The notes beneath the pieces were generated by a model, which made no database searches, was not told where the DNA came from, and saw only the letters and a list, made by a program, of their open reading frames with translations. DNA of 64,000 nucleotides. Origin: Gammaproteobacteria bacterium. Lineage in GTDB: Bacteria > Pseudomonadota > Gammaproteobacteria > Pseudomonadales > Porticoccaceae. The stretch spans positions 1 to 64,000 of the forward strand of contig JAGPUW010000006.1 in the NCBI GenBank assembly GCA_018069465.1, read 5' to 3'. The position numbers were made by a program, and so were the translations under genes. Shown one piece after another: positions 49,302-58,217 of this stretch (the stretch's first letter is position 1; each line of letters begins with the position of its first letter).

Positions 49302-51380
49302 ATGGCAGATGATAAAAAAGCCATAGAGGAATGGAAACGTAAATATTTTGATCAGCTCGAACGACTCGAGAAAAAGGAGGCCAGTTGGGAGCAACTGGAA
49401 GCCACATTAAAGCGGGCTATTGGGCGTTTGAGTATAGCGGCAGAAGGCCAGCATGGGGTCCTTGACGGCTACATTGGTAATTTGCGGCGCTCTATCAAAG
49501 GTGATGTAAATCATCGACATCTCGAGCTTATTATCGATGATATATCGGCAATATTGGCACAGCTCGAAGAAAAAAACTCAGGGCCAGAGCGCGCTATCAC
49601 TAGCGCACTGCTACAGCTGATTAGTGGTTTAAGCTTTGCGGATGAGCAGCAGAAGGCCTGTAAAAAAATCATAAAAAAGTTAGAGAAGTCGGATGATAGC
49701 CAGCGGGATAGGTTACTGGCTGATACCGCCGTTTTCTTAAGCTCAGCCATCAGCGTTAAAGGTGACAACACGAGTGGCAAGCCAAGGTTTTTGAGCCGGG
49801 TGTTAGCCACCGCCGCTACTGAAAGCAAAGCGCCAGAAAAAGCGCCAGATGAATACGCCTCAGTAGACCGTTTGCAAGGTGGCCAAACCCCAGATATTTC
49901 CGGCTTGGTATCGACGCTGCACGGCTTCTTCGGGCGACTACCCTGGCCAGAGACAGAAAAAGAGCCCCTTGATGCGGGGCTTTTGGCCATTAAGTCAGCA
50001 GAAAATATCGACCAATTACAGTCAGCTATTCATCAGCTGGCCAATATTGTATCTGACTGGACAAGTGAAAATAGAGGTGGAGGCAAAGACTCCCGATTTG
50101 CCATTTATAAAGATTGTTTGATGGATCTCATTGAGTCCCTTGATGGCGATGCAAGGGCGAATGATTTTGGTCCCTTAAAAATCAGCGTGCAACTTGCCGA
50201 TGAGGGCGATGCCCTTGAGGAATTAACACAACAGTTATCGACGCTGCTGCTTAAGTCCGTTATTGGCCCCGAGACCGACGATACCAAACATGCTCAACTA
50301 GAGGCTGGGCCTGAAGGTCATGATGAGTCGCTACAGCCGACGATACAGGAGTTGTTTATTCGTCTCCTTGAACAGCTTATTGTGCCTAAAAGCCTTGAAG
50401 CGGATGCCGATCGTGTAAAGAAAAACCTCGAAAATAAGACGCATCCTGCGGACTGGAAACAACTTTTAAAAGATGTGGCTAAGCTCATCAACTCAATACG
50501 CCTGAGTATGCAGGCGGAAAAACATGAGTTTGAGGGTTTTTTACAGCAGGTGACCGACCGCTTGAAAGACATGGATCTATTTCTGCAAAGTGAAACCACT
50601 AAACTGGTCAGCGCCCAAAATCAGGGCCAGCAGTTCGATGAGGATATACAGAGTAATGTGAATACCATTCGCGGTGATATTAATCAGGCCACAGAGCTAC
50701 CACAGCTAAAGGTATTGGTGGACAAGAAGCTGGGAATGATTTCAGAGCATATTAATGCCTACCGTATAGCGGAGAAAAAGAGAGCCAGTCAATCCCAGGA
50801 AAATGTTGAGTCTATGCAGGATCGCATGCAGGCTCTGGAGAAAGAAACGGAATCCCTTAAAAAGGTCATTGTCGAAAAAAACCAGCAGGCTATGTTCGAT
50901 ATTCTTACGAATGTGCCGAACCGATTTTTTTATGAGCAAAAAATGGAAGAGGAGTTTGCACGCTGGCAGCGTAGCCATTCCCCCTTAACCCTGACTATCT
51001 GGGATATCGATTTATTTAAAAGAATAAATGATAGTTACGGCCATAAGGCCGGTGATAAAGTGCTAAAAACTATCGCTCAATTACTCAATAAAGGTATTCG
51101 AAAAAGTGACTTTTTTGCCCGCTACGGGGGGGAAGAGTTTGTTATGTTGCTACCTGAAACCACCGCGGAGCAAGCACTTAAACTGGCAAACAACTTGCGT
51201 GAGAATATTAAAAGCTGCAGTTTTCATTATCGCGGTGAAGATGTTCGTGTCACGGTGTCCTGCGGTATTAGCTGCTTTAGCCAGGGCGATACGGTGGACC
51301 AGGTTTTTGAGCGAGCGGATAGAGCTCTTTATGCAGCTAAGGATCAGGGCCGCAATCGCTGTGTTCTCTCAGCTGATTAG
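49302..51380 (+). CDS. DgcH-like diguanylate cyclase
   Basis: The protein is about 692 residues from ATG 49302 (the 49284 ATG is an alternative). A long helical, coiled-coil-rich N-terminal region begins MADDKKAIEEWKRKYFDQLERLEKKE. It resembles the start of P. aeruginosa DgcH/PA5487 as I recall it. The C-terminus is a GGDEF domain (from LTNVPNRFFYEQK) with active site ARYGGEEFVMLLPETT and I-site RKSD five residues before. It should make c-di-GMP from GTP with product inhibition. There are no membrane helices. It is followed, after a weak terminator, by an HD-GYP gene. Confidence 0.88.
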   Translation: MADDKKAIEEWKRKYFDQLERLEKKEASWEQLEATLKRAIGRLSIAAEGQHGVLDGYIGNLRRSIKGDVNHRHLELIIDDISAILAQLEEKNSGPERAITSALLQLISGLSFADEQQKACKKIIKKLEKSDDSQRDRLLADTAVFLSSAISVKGDNTSGKPRFLSRVLATAATESKAPEKAPDEYASVDRLQGGQTPDISGLVSTLHGFFGRLPWPETEKEPLDAGLLAIKSAENIDQLQSAIHQLANIVSDWTSENRGGGKDSRFAIYKDCLMDLIESLDGDARANDFGPLKISVQLADEGDALEELTQQLSTLLLKSVIGPETDDTKHAQLEAGPEGHDESLQPTIQELFIRLLEQLIVPKSLEADADRVKKNLENKTHPADWKQLLKDVAKLINSIRLSMQAEKHEFEGFLQQVTDRLKDMDLFLQSETTKLVSAQNQGQQFDEDIQSNVNTIRGDINQATELPQLKVLVDKKLGMISEHINAYRIAEKKRASQSQENVESMQDRMQALEKETESLKKVIVEKNQQAMFDILTNVPNRFFYEQKMEEEFARWQRSHSPLTLTIWDIDLFKRINDSYGHKAGDKVLKTIAQLLNKGIRKSDFFARYGGEEFVMLLPETTAEQALKLANNLRENIKSCSFHYRGEDVRVTVSCGISCFSQGDTVDQVFERADRALYAAKDQGRNRCVLSAD

Positions 51381-51474
51381 TTTGCCGGCAAAACCCGAGC
51401 TTGATGACTCAACTTACGTAGGCTTGCTGAGTGCCTGCCTCAACACTTAGGAGGGGCACTACAGGCTTGAAATA

Positions 51475-51495
51475 AGGCTTCTTAGCCTATTTTTT
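51475..51495 (+). terminator. weak intrinsic terminator after the GGDEF gene
   Basis: AGGCT-TCTT-AGCCT (51475-51488) is a 5-bp stem followed by ATTTTTT. The stem is short and the site lies 95 nt past the stop, so strength is uncertain. Confidence 0.4.
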
Positions 51496-51609
51496 GTAGA
51501 GCAGAGGTGTTAACTGACTCACGTCCTTTGCGTGGTATATCGACGATAATCGGCGCCTAAAGCAGGTAATGCTCTATTATCAATATAAAACGATATATGG
51601 ATAGGTTTG

Positions 51610-52959
51610 ATGAACGATAAACCAAAGGGTTCGAGCAAAGGTGCCCCCCCTGGACAAACGGCCAGAGCGGGGAACCTGGTGCGGGTCGATGTTGCGCATC
51701 TGCAGATGGGCATGTATATCGTAGAGTTGGATCGTCCCTGGCTGGAGACACCTTTTTTAATGCAGGGTTTTGAACTGCGCAATAAGTCCCAGCTACGCAC
51801 TCTCGAAAAGCATTGCCAGCATGTTTTCATACGCAGCCAGTCGATCGCCGTCAAAAATAAGGGCCAGCCCGCTGTAAGAGTTCCGGCCCCGAAATTAATG
51901 GATAAGGCCGAAAAAGGCACCATGCTCAAGCACGCTGGCCGCGTAAATAAGCCTCAAAAAAGACGTATTGTTCGCTCTCGCCCCGCTTATGAAGTCACAT
52001 CGACAGTGCGCGAAGAGCACCTGGTCGCAGAAAAAGCCTATCGTAAAGGTAAGATGGATATTAAAAAAATTCTTCATTCAGCCCAGTTTGGGCAGATGCT
52101 CAACACTGAGGTCGCCGAAGAAGTTGTCTCGAACTGTGTTAGCAGTATGTTGCGCAATCCCGACGCGATGATCTGGATGAGCAGGATTAAGCATGAAAGT
52201 GAATACACCGCTGAGCATTGTTTAAACGTTTGTATTCTCGCCATCGCTTTTGGCCGTCATCTTCATTTTGATGAGGCCGAGCTGCAGATGCTGGGGCTTT
52301 GCGGTTTACTCCATGACGTGGGCAAGATGAGGACGCCGAAGGTCATTCTCAATAAGCGTGGTGCTCTGACAGAGGAAGAATTTCTTGTTATGAAGCAGCA
52401 CACGATTGATGGGCATAAGTTGCTTAAGGCGGAAGGGGGGGCATCGGCACTACCCATTGATGTTGTACTTAACCACCATGAAAGACCGGATGGCAAGGGT
52501 TATCCCCGCGGTTTGAAGGAGGGTGAAATTTCTGAATATGCGCGGATTATTGCCATTGTTGACGCCTATGACGCGATTACCAGTGATCGCTGTTATTCCA
52601 GGGCGGTGTCACCTGTCGATGCTCAGAAAGAGATTTACCAAAATCGCGGCAAACAATTCGACGAGGAATACGCTCTGGCATTTATGCAGGCCATTGGCCC
52701 CTATCCGCCTGGCACTATTGTCGAATTACGCAATGGCATGGTCGGTATTGTATTGGCGGGGCAGCGTAAATTTCGCCACTTGCCGACTATCGTTATTCTC
52801 CGCAATGAAGAAAAGCAAGTCATTGATGAGAAAACAGCAGATCTTTATTTGACGGATAGTGGTCAGCTAGATAAGGGATATCTTATCCGGCGCTCACTAC
52901 AAGACGGATCATTCGACATCAAACTGGAAGATATCAAGGTGAGGCTGGATGCGGCTTAA
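51610..52959 (+). CDS. HD-GYP cyclic-di-GMP phosphodiesterase
   Basis: The protein is about 449 residues from ATG 51610. The N-terminus is a DUF3391-type domain (VRVDVAHLQMGMYIVELDRPWLETPF). The HD-GYP domain follows with the HD dyad LLHDVGKMRTPK at about residue 235, KQHTIDGHKLL, and NHHERPDGKGYPRGLK carrying the GYP signature. All metal-binding histidines expected for the family are in place. It should hydrolyse c-di-GMP. It complements the upstream cyclase: one gene makes, the next removes the signal. Confidence 0.92.
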   Translation: MNDKPKGSSKGAPPGQTARAGNLVRVDVAHLQMGMYIVELDRPWLETPFLMQGFELRNKSQLRTLEKHCQHVFIRSQSIAVKNKGQPAVRVPAPKLMDKAEKGTMLKHAGRVNKPQKRRIVRSRPAYEVTSTVREEHLVAEKAYRKGKMDIKKILHSAQFGQMLNTEVAEEVVSNCVSSMLRNPDAMIWMSRIKHESEYTAEHCLNVCILAIAFGRHLHFDEAELQMLGLCGLLHDVGKMRTPKVILNKRGALTEEEFLVMKQHTIDGHKLLKAEGGASALPIDVVLNHHERPDGKGYPRGLKEGEISEYARIIAIVDAYDAITSDRCYSRAVSPVDAQKEIYQNRGKQFDEEYALAFMQAIGPYPPGTIVELRNGMVGIVLAGQRKFRHLPTIVILRNEEKQVIDEKTADLYLTDSGQLDKGYLIRRSLQDGSFDIKLEDIKVRLDAA

Positions 52960-52965
52960 GCGGCC

Positions 52966-53493
52966 TCAATGATTGCTTTCATCTGCAAAGGCTGCATTGA
53001 AATAGCGAATTTCAATAATAAGATAATCATGACTTTCGCCATGCAAGGTAAAGGTTATTTCATCATCGAGGTTTTTACCGATTAAGGCCTTGGCTAGCGG
53101 CGAGTCGACACTGATATAGCCTTTGCTGGCATCAAGTTCATCGGCACCCACAATGCGGTAACAAACACTTTTCCCCTGGTCATCTTCTAAGCTCACCCAG
53201 GCGCCAAAAAATACCTTTTTTATATTTCCCGGTGTGCGGTCGACGACGGTAATATCTTCCAGCCTGTTGGTCAAATAACGCACGCGGCTATCGATTTCCC
53301 GCAGTCGGCGCTTGCCGTAAATGTAGTCACCATTTTCTGAGCGGTCACCGTTCTTTGCCGCTTCGTGCACCACAGCAGTGACCTGGGGGCGTTCGATTTT
53401 CCAGAGTTGACGCAGCTCCTCGCGCAATGTTTTTGCGCCCTCGCTGGTGATATAGGGGCTCGATGGCTCTCTGGGTGGTCGGTAGCGTCCCAT
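52966..53493 (-). CDS. greB: transcription elongation factor GreB
   Basis: The 175-residue protein matches GreB. The coiled-coil finger LREELRQLWKIERPQVTAVVHEAAKNGDRSENGDYIYGKRRLREIDSRVRYL carries the acidic tip (DRSEN), and the C-terminal FKBP-like domain includes YISVDSPLAKALIGK. It rescues backtracked RNA polymerase. The N-terminus is about 15 residues longer than E. coli GreB. It is last in a minus-strand unit with the S9 peptidase (14 bp) and converges with the HD-GYP gene over 6 bp. Confidence 0.93.
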   Translation of the reverse strand: MGRYRPPREPSSPYITSEGAKTLREELRQLWKIERPQVTAVVHEAAKNGDRSENGDYIYGKRRLREIDSRVRYLTNRLEDITVVDRTPGNIKKVFFGAWVSLEDDQGKSVCYRIVGADELDASKGYISVDSPLAKALIGKNLDDEITFTLHGESHDYLIIEIRYFNAAFADESNH

Positions 53494-53507
53494 AGCGATG
53501 TGCTGTC

Positions 53508-55490
53508 TTAAGCCCTTTGGTCGCTGGTTGCTTCTGCGGGCAGCTCAAAAGCAAACACTTCGCTATAAAATTTCAACTCCTCAAGCAGTGCGCGCTCAGT
53601 ATTTGCAGCCTGCCGGAAACCGTGGCCCTCACCACTAAAGGGAATATATTTTACTTTCAGGCCTTTGGCCTCCAGCGATGCAACCATCGCCTCCGCTTGT
53701 TGGGGCGGCACTACTTTATCGTCGAGACCCTGGAAAAAAATGACCGGGCAATTTAGCTTTTCGATATGGTTAATGGGTGAGCGCTGCTGATAAATAGCTT
53801 GTGCAGCGGGGTAGGGGCCGACCAGTGTGTCGAGGTAGCGCGATTCGAACTTGTGGGTATCGCGGGCCAGTGTTTCGAGATCGCCAATGCCGTAATAACT
53901 GGCACCGGCTTTAAAGAGATCGTGAAAGGCGAGGGCGGCGAGCACGGTATAACCACCAGCGCTGCCGCCGCGAATCATTATTCGTCCGGGGTCGGCCAGA
54001 CCCTGGTGTATGAGGTATTGAGCGCCGGCAACAACATCATCGACATCTTTAATCCCCCAGTCGCCATCGAGGGCTTGCCTATAGTTGCGGCCATAGCCGG
54101 TGCTGCCGCGATAGTTAACATCGAGCACGGCAAAACCCCGGCTGGTCCAAAATTGTATTTTCAGGTTGAGCCCGGTGGAGGTGGCGCCGGTTGGCCCACC
54201 GTGGCACATCACCAGTAGTGGTGGTTTTTGATCGGTACTGCTGGGGTAGTGGCCATCCTGTGGATACGCGGTATTGCAGGGTGGATAATAAAAGCCGTGG
54301 GCCCGTTCATCGTTAGTGGTGGCAAAAGTAATGGCTTTGGGCTGAGAGTAGTTTTCAGCAGCAATGGGCAGTGCCGTAAATTGATGGATGACTTTATACT
54401 CGCCCAATTGCGTATCGAGTTCGACCAGGCAGCTGCTTTGGGTGGGGGAGGCGCCAATGAACCAGGCTTTATAGCCCTTGCTAACGAGGGCCGATATTTG
54501 TGTAAAGGGCAGGTTGAAGGTTTTTAAATGATCCGCTTTTGATTTGTCGGCACTGTTTTTAAGCAGCCCAAACTGCCATAAACCCTTGTTGGTATAGCAA
54601 GCGGCAATGGCCTTGTCGGCACAAAAACCGTAAGTCGACATACCCAGTGTCCACAGGGGGGTGGCGAATTCGGCCGGCTGTGGGCATATAGCCTCAGCCT
54701 GTTTGTCATCGGTTTTGTGGCGATAAATATTCCACCACTCGCTGCGATCGGAGACAAAATACAAATCACCAGCGGGCGACCACTGGGGCTGGAAGAGTGC
54801 TTCATCGGCACCGCCGGCCACCATTTCAGGGCTATCCAGTGTGCCATCGCCCATCACCTTCGCCAGCCATAATTCACTGCCCTGCCAGGGCATTTGTGGG
54901 TGCTGCCAGCTGATCCACGCGAGCTGTGTGCCGTTGGGGCTTAGGCGCGGGTAGGCATAAAAATCAGCACCGCTATGCAACTCGCTAAACGCGTAGGGCT
55001 CGTTGATGGTTAGAGCGGCAATAAAATTGCGTGGCTCATTCAGTTGCTCGCCGCCTGTTTTTCCATGCTGCTCGGCGACGCAAAGCAAGCGCTGGTGTTG
55101 GGGGTCGTAACAAAAATCGGCAAAGCTCAGGCCTTGGTCGGCCGGGCTAATGGCCTCGGGTTTTGCTCCAGCTTTTAGCGTATTAAGTCGATAAATGCGC
55201 TGGTCGCTTTGTTCGCAAAAATACAGCACACCGGCAATAACAATGTAGGGCGTACCGCCGTATTCGTGCACCCGGCTACGTGCACTAAAGGGCTCGGGCA
55301 GCACATCATTTTTCTCGCCAGCGGCATCGCGGCGGACGATGGCATTGCGGCCGCTTTCTTCCGGACGGGCTTCGAGCCAGTAAAGGTCGCTACCATCAAT
55401 ACAAATGCTGTCGATCGAGGGTGCCGCGCTGGCCACCTGTCGAGCGCTGATGGGCGATGCCCAGCTACCGTAATCAGTGTTGCCTGTCAT
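53508..55490 (-). CDS. prolyl-oligopeptidase-family (S9) serine peptidase
   Basis: The 660-residue protein has an N-terminal seven-bladed propeller (repeats such as LYFVSDRSEWWNIYRH, LAWISWQHPQMPW) and a C-terminal alpha/beta-hydrolase catalytic domain. Catalytic Ser is in RGGSAGGYTVLAAL, Asp in FQGLDDKVVPP and His in GEGHGFRQ. It is an S9C-like acylaminoacyl or dipeptidyl peptidase, with no signal peptide, hence cytoplasmic. The start is 1 bp after the yciH stop, indicating co-transcription with yciH, greB and the quinone oxidoreductase. Confidence 0.9.
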   Translation of the reverse strand: MTGNTDYGSWASPISARQVASAAPSIDSICIDGSDLYWLEARPEESGRNAIVRRDAAGEKNDVLPEPFSARSRVHEYGGTPYIVIAGVLYFCEQSDQRIYRLNTLKAGAKPEAISPADQGLSFADFCYDPQHQRLLCVAEQHGKTGGEQLNEPRNFIAALTINEPYAFSELHSGADFYAYPRLSPNGTQLAWISWQHPQMPWQGSELWLAKVMGDGTLDSPEMVAGGADEALFQPQWSPAGDLYFVSDRSEWWNIYRHKTDDKQAEAICPQPAEFATPLWTLGMSTYGFCADKAIAACYTNKGLWQFGLLKNSADKSKADHLKTFNLPFTQISALVSKGYKAWFIGASPTQSSCLVELDTQLGEYKVIHQFTALPIAAENYSQPKAITFATTNDERAHGFYYPPCNTAYPQDGHYPSSTDQKPPLLVMCHGGPTGATSTGLNLKIQFWTSRGFAVLDVNYRGSTGYGRNYRQALDGDWGIKDVDDVVAGAQYLIHQGLADPGRIMIRGGSAGGYTVLAALAFHDLFKAGASYYGIGDLETLARDTHKFESRYLDTLVGPYPAAQAIYQQRSPINHIEKLNCPVIFFQGLDDKVVPPQQAEAMVASLEAKGLKVKYIPFSGEGHGFRQAANTERALLEELKFYSEVFAFELPAEATSDQRA

Positions 55491-55491
55491 T

Positions 55492-55818
55492 TTAGCCGCC
55501 CGCCATCTTTACGGTGTAACCGGCTTTGGTGAGCAGAGCGTGAATTGTTTCTCGATGATCACCCTGAATTTCGATCACGCTATTTTTTACCGAGCCACCA
55601 GAGCCGCAGTTTTGTTTTAATTTTTTCGCGAGGGTTTTGAGTTCGGACTCGGGCAGGGGCACACCACTGATGGTGGTTACTGCATTACCCTTGCGGCCGC
55701 TGGTCTCGCGGCGAATGCGCACAATACCGTCACCGGCAGGGCTGGCCTCTGGCGCTGTATCGGCGCTTTTAATACGGCCTTTATCGGTGGAGTAAACCAG
55801 GCGGGTATTCTTTTTCAT
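55492..55818 (-). CDS. yciH: SUI1/eIF1-like translation factor YciH
   Basis: A 108-residue SUI1-domain protein. It begins with a RLVYSTDKGRI head and contains the SUI1 core KGNAVTTISGVPL...LKTLAKKLKQNCGSGGSVKN and IEIQGDHRETIHALLTKAGYTVK. It matches E. coli YciH, a eukaryote-type initiation-factor homologue that inhibits aberrant initiation. It is encoded immediately upstream of the S9 peptidase. Confidence 0.93.
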   Translation of the reverse strand: MKKNTRLVYSTDKGRIKSADTAPEASPAGDGIVRIRRETSGRKGNAVTTISGVPLPESELKTLAKKLKQNCGSGGSVKNSVIEIQGDHRETIHALLTKAGYTVKMAGG

Positions 55819-55836
55819 AAGCTGTTTAACGCTTCC

Positions 55837-56823
55837 TTACGGGATAAGAACAATTTTACCAATATGCGCATTGCTCTCCATTAACTGGTGCGCCTGGCTG
55901 GCCTCACTGAGTGTAAATTGAGAATGAATCACCGGCTTAATAGTACCCGCATCCAGTAGTGGCCAGACTTTTTCTTTCAAACCTGCCGCAATGCGAATCT
56001 TATTTTCAAGCGGCTGGCTGCGCAGCGTTGAACCCGTTAGCACCAATTGCTTGAGCATGACGGCGCCGAAGTCGACTTCAACTTTTGAGCCGCGCAAAAA
56101 GGCAATAGAAACAATGCGCGCCTTCGGTGCTGTGGCTTTAATGTTTTTCTGAATATAGTCGCCGCCGATCATATCGAGAATCACATTGGCGCCTTTGGTT
56201 GTGGCTTTAATGCCTTTGACAAAGTCTTCGCTGTGGTAATTAAAGGCTTTCTCCGCGCCGAGCTGTTCGCAGACGCGGCATTTCTCATCACTGCCCGCCG
56301 TGGCAAATACTCGTGCGCCGAAAGCTTTGGCCATTTGAATAGCCGTGGTGCCGATGCCGCTGGTGCCACCGTGCACTAGAAATATCTCACCGGGCTGTAG
56401 GGCTGCCCGCTCAAATACATTGTGCCAAACGGTAAAGAAGGTTTCCGGCAGGGCGGCGGCCTCCACCGTCGACAGACCTTTGGGGATGGGCAGACACACC
56501 TCGCTGTGTGCCGTCGCGTACTCCGCGTAGCCACCGCCGTTGAGCAGGGCGCAGACCTTGTCACCGATCTGCCAATTGTCGACCTGCTCACCACAGGCGA
56601 TGATTTCACCGGCGGCTTCCAGCCCCAGTAAGTCTGAGGCGCCGGGGGGCGGTGGATAGGCACCCTTGCGCTGGATCACGTCGGGGCGGTTGACACCCGC
56701 AGCGGCAATTTTGATTAACACCTCGTCGGGCCCACAGGTAGGCAGCGGACGCTCGCCGGGTGTCAGTACCTCAGGCCCGCCGGGGGTGGATATTTCGATG
56801 CACTTCATGGTCTGTGGATTCAT
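55837..56823 (-). CDS. NAD(P)H-quinone oxidoreductase, PIG3-like (MDR)
   Basis: The protein is about 328 residues from ATG 56823, excluding 51 ill-fitting residues in the track. Features are a GroES-like fold (CGPDEVLIKIAAAGVNRPDVIQRKGAYPPPPG), NADPH site VHGGTSGIGTTAIQMAKAFGARVFATAGSDEK, and DMIGGDYIQKNI. The GAYPPPPG and NRPD strings mark the PIG3/TP53I3-like branch of zinc-free MDR enzymes reducing quinones. It is 18 bp upstream of yciH on the minus strand and probably co-transcribed. Confidence 0.9.
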   Translation of the reverse strand: MNPQTMKCIEISTPGGPEVLTPGERPLPTCGPDEVLIKIAAAGVNRPDVIQRKGAYPPPPGASDLLGLEAAGEIIACGEQVDNWQIGDKVCALLNGGGYAEYATAHSEVCLPIPKGLSTVEAAALPETFFTVWHNVFERAALQPGEIFLVHGGTSGIGTTAIQMAKAFGARVFATAGSDEKCRVCEQLGAEKAFNYHSEDFVKGIKATTKGANVILDMIGGDYIQKNIKATAPKARIVSIAFLRGSKVEVDFGAVMLKQLVLTGSTLRSQPLENKIRIAAGLKEKVWPLLDAGTIKPVIHSQFTLSEASQAHQLMESNAHIGKIVLIP

Positions 56824-56879
56824 TGATTGAGCTCGTTGTTTTCGCTTTTCGTGAATAGGGCCTGGCCAGTTACAGGCTA

Positions 56880-58088
56880 TTACAGCCAGAATTGCACGAG
56901 TAAAAATACAGCGCAAATAAAAGCGCCGCAGGTGGGTATTGCCAGGGACATAAAGTTTCGCCGCTGCTTGCGCCAATTCAACCTCAGCAGGGCCAAATTA
57001 ACCAGGATGAAAATACCAAGAATGGTGCCGCTGGTGGCCTGGGCGAGCGTCACCAGGGGGGCCAATAAAGCGGCGGTCAGCACCAGTGCGCCGACCAGTG
57101 CGGTGGCGAGTAAGGGGGTTTGGCTGCGCGGGTGAACTGTGGCCAAAAAGCCTGGCCCCAGGTCTCTTTTGCCCATGCCGTAGAGCACGCGCGAGGCCAT
57201 AATAATTTGCAGCAGTGCGCCATTGACCACGGCGACGATACTGATCCCGGCCATGGCCAATGTTGGAATAGCGGTGTTTTGTTCGACCACCAGTACCAGA
57301 GGCGCTTTCGATGCGGCTAATTCTTTCAGTGGCACGGCGGCGAGGGTGCAGAGGGTGACGATGAAATACAGCAGGCAGGCAGTGACCAGTGCCAGCAGAA
57401 TGCCGCGGGGCATGTTCTTTTCTGGCTGCTTTACTTCTTCGGCCATATTGACCATGTCTTCAAAACCAATAAAAGCATAGAAAGCAATAAAGGCGCCGGC
57501 ACCGACGCCTTTCCAGGCTAGCGAGGTGTCGGGTATCAGCTGGATGTTGGCATCGCTGAGTAAAGAGGGCAGTTTATTGGCTCCGGCATAAATCACAAAG
57601 GCGAGGCCGAGTAGTTCGAGGAGGGTGGTGGTGACGGCAACGCTGACCGATAACTTCACGCCCCAGGCGGCAATGGCACTGAGTAGCAAGATCAGCAGTG
57701 AAATTGTCAGGCTGTCGGGCAATGTCATAAAGACAGATAAATAGCCGCTAAAGCCGCGGGCAATGGTCGCGGCGGAGACAATACCGGCAAAGACAATGGC
57801 GTAGCCGACGAGGGTGGAGAGGCTTTTGATGCCAAAGGCCTGTTGCACGTAAACCGGTTCGCCAGCACTGACCGGGTACAGTCGGGAGAGCTGTCCGTAG
57901 GAATAGGCGCTAAAGCTGACCACCAGTGCGGCCAGCACAAAGGCAAAGGGCATTAGTGTGCCGCTGGTGTTGGCGACCTCGCCCACCAGCACATAAATGC
58001 CGGCGCCGAGAATGGTGCCGATACCGTAGAGTGTAATCTGCGTGAGGCTGAGGGTTCGCAGCAGGGGCGTGGCGGTGGGGGCTGTCAT
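56880..58088 (-). CDS. APC-family amino-acid permease
   Basis: The 402-residue integral membrane protein has about 11-12 hydrophobic helices. It carries APC signatures near the N-terminus (TLYGIGTILGAGIYVLVGEVA, GLYPVSAGEPVYVQQ-like SRLYPVSAGEPVYVQQAFG) and AFIAFYAFIGFEDMVNMAEEVKQPEKNMPRGI. It should import or exchange an amino acid or polyamine with protons. It starts close to a perfect 8-bp dyad that may be its operator. It is 56 bp upstream of the quinone oxidoreductase. Confidence 0.88.
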   Translation of the reverse strand: MTAPTATPLLRTLSLTQITLYGIGTILGAGIYVLVGEVANTSGTLMPFAFVLAALVVSFSAYSYGQLSRLYPVSAGEPVYVQQAFGIKSLSTLVGYAIVFAGIVSAATIARGFSGYLSVFMTLPDSLTISLLILLLSAIAAWGVKLSVSVAVTTTLLELLGLAFVIYAGANKLPSLLSDANIQLIPDTSLAWKGVGAGAFIAFYAFIGFEDMVNMAEEVKQPEKNMPRGILLALVTACLLYFIVTLCTLAAVPLKELAASKAPLVLVVEQNTAIPTLAMAGISIVAVVNGALLQIIMASRVLYGMGKRDLGPGFLATVHPRSQTPLLATALVGALVLTAALLAPLVTLAQATSGTILGIFILVNLALLRLNWRKQRRNFMSLAIPTCGAFICAVFLLVQFWL

Positions 58089-58098
58089 GGCGTGATAG

Positions 58099-58120
58099 TA
58101 TCAGCCTGGCATGGCTGATA
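58099..58120. promoter_or_regulatory. perfect 8-bp dyad next to the permease start (candidate operator)
   Basis: TATCAGCC-6-GGCTGATA is 11 bp upstream of the permease ATG and could bind a dimeric repressor. No family match is claimed. Confidence 0.4.
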
Positions 58121-58138
58121 TCCGGCCCAGCGCCAATG

Positions 58139-58160
58139 GGGGCAAATTATTTATTGCCCC
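58139..58160. promoter_or_regulatory. 7-bp perfect inverted repeat between divergent genes
   Basis: GGGGCAA-8-TTGCCCC lies between the permease and potassium-channel genes. With divergent genes on both sides it is more likely a regulatory dyad than a terminator. Confidence 0.35.
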
Positions 58161-58217
58161 GCTTTACAGGTTTAGTTCGCTAAGGCGGATGTTTTTGAGA
58201 GCGACGGTAATCGATAG

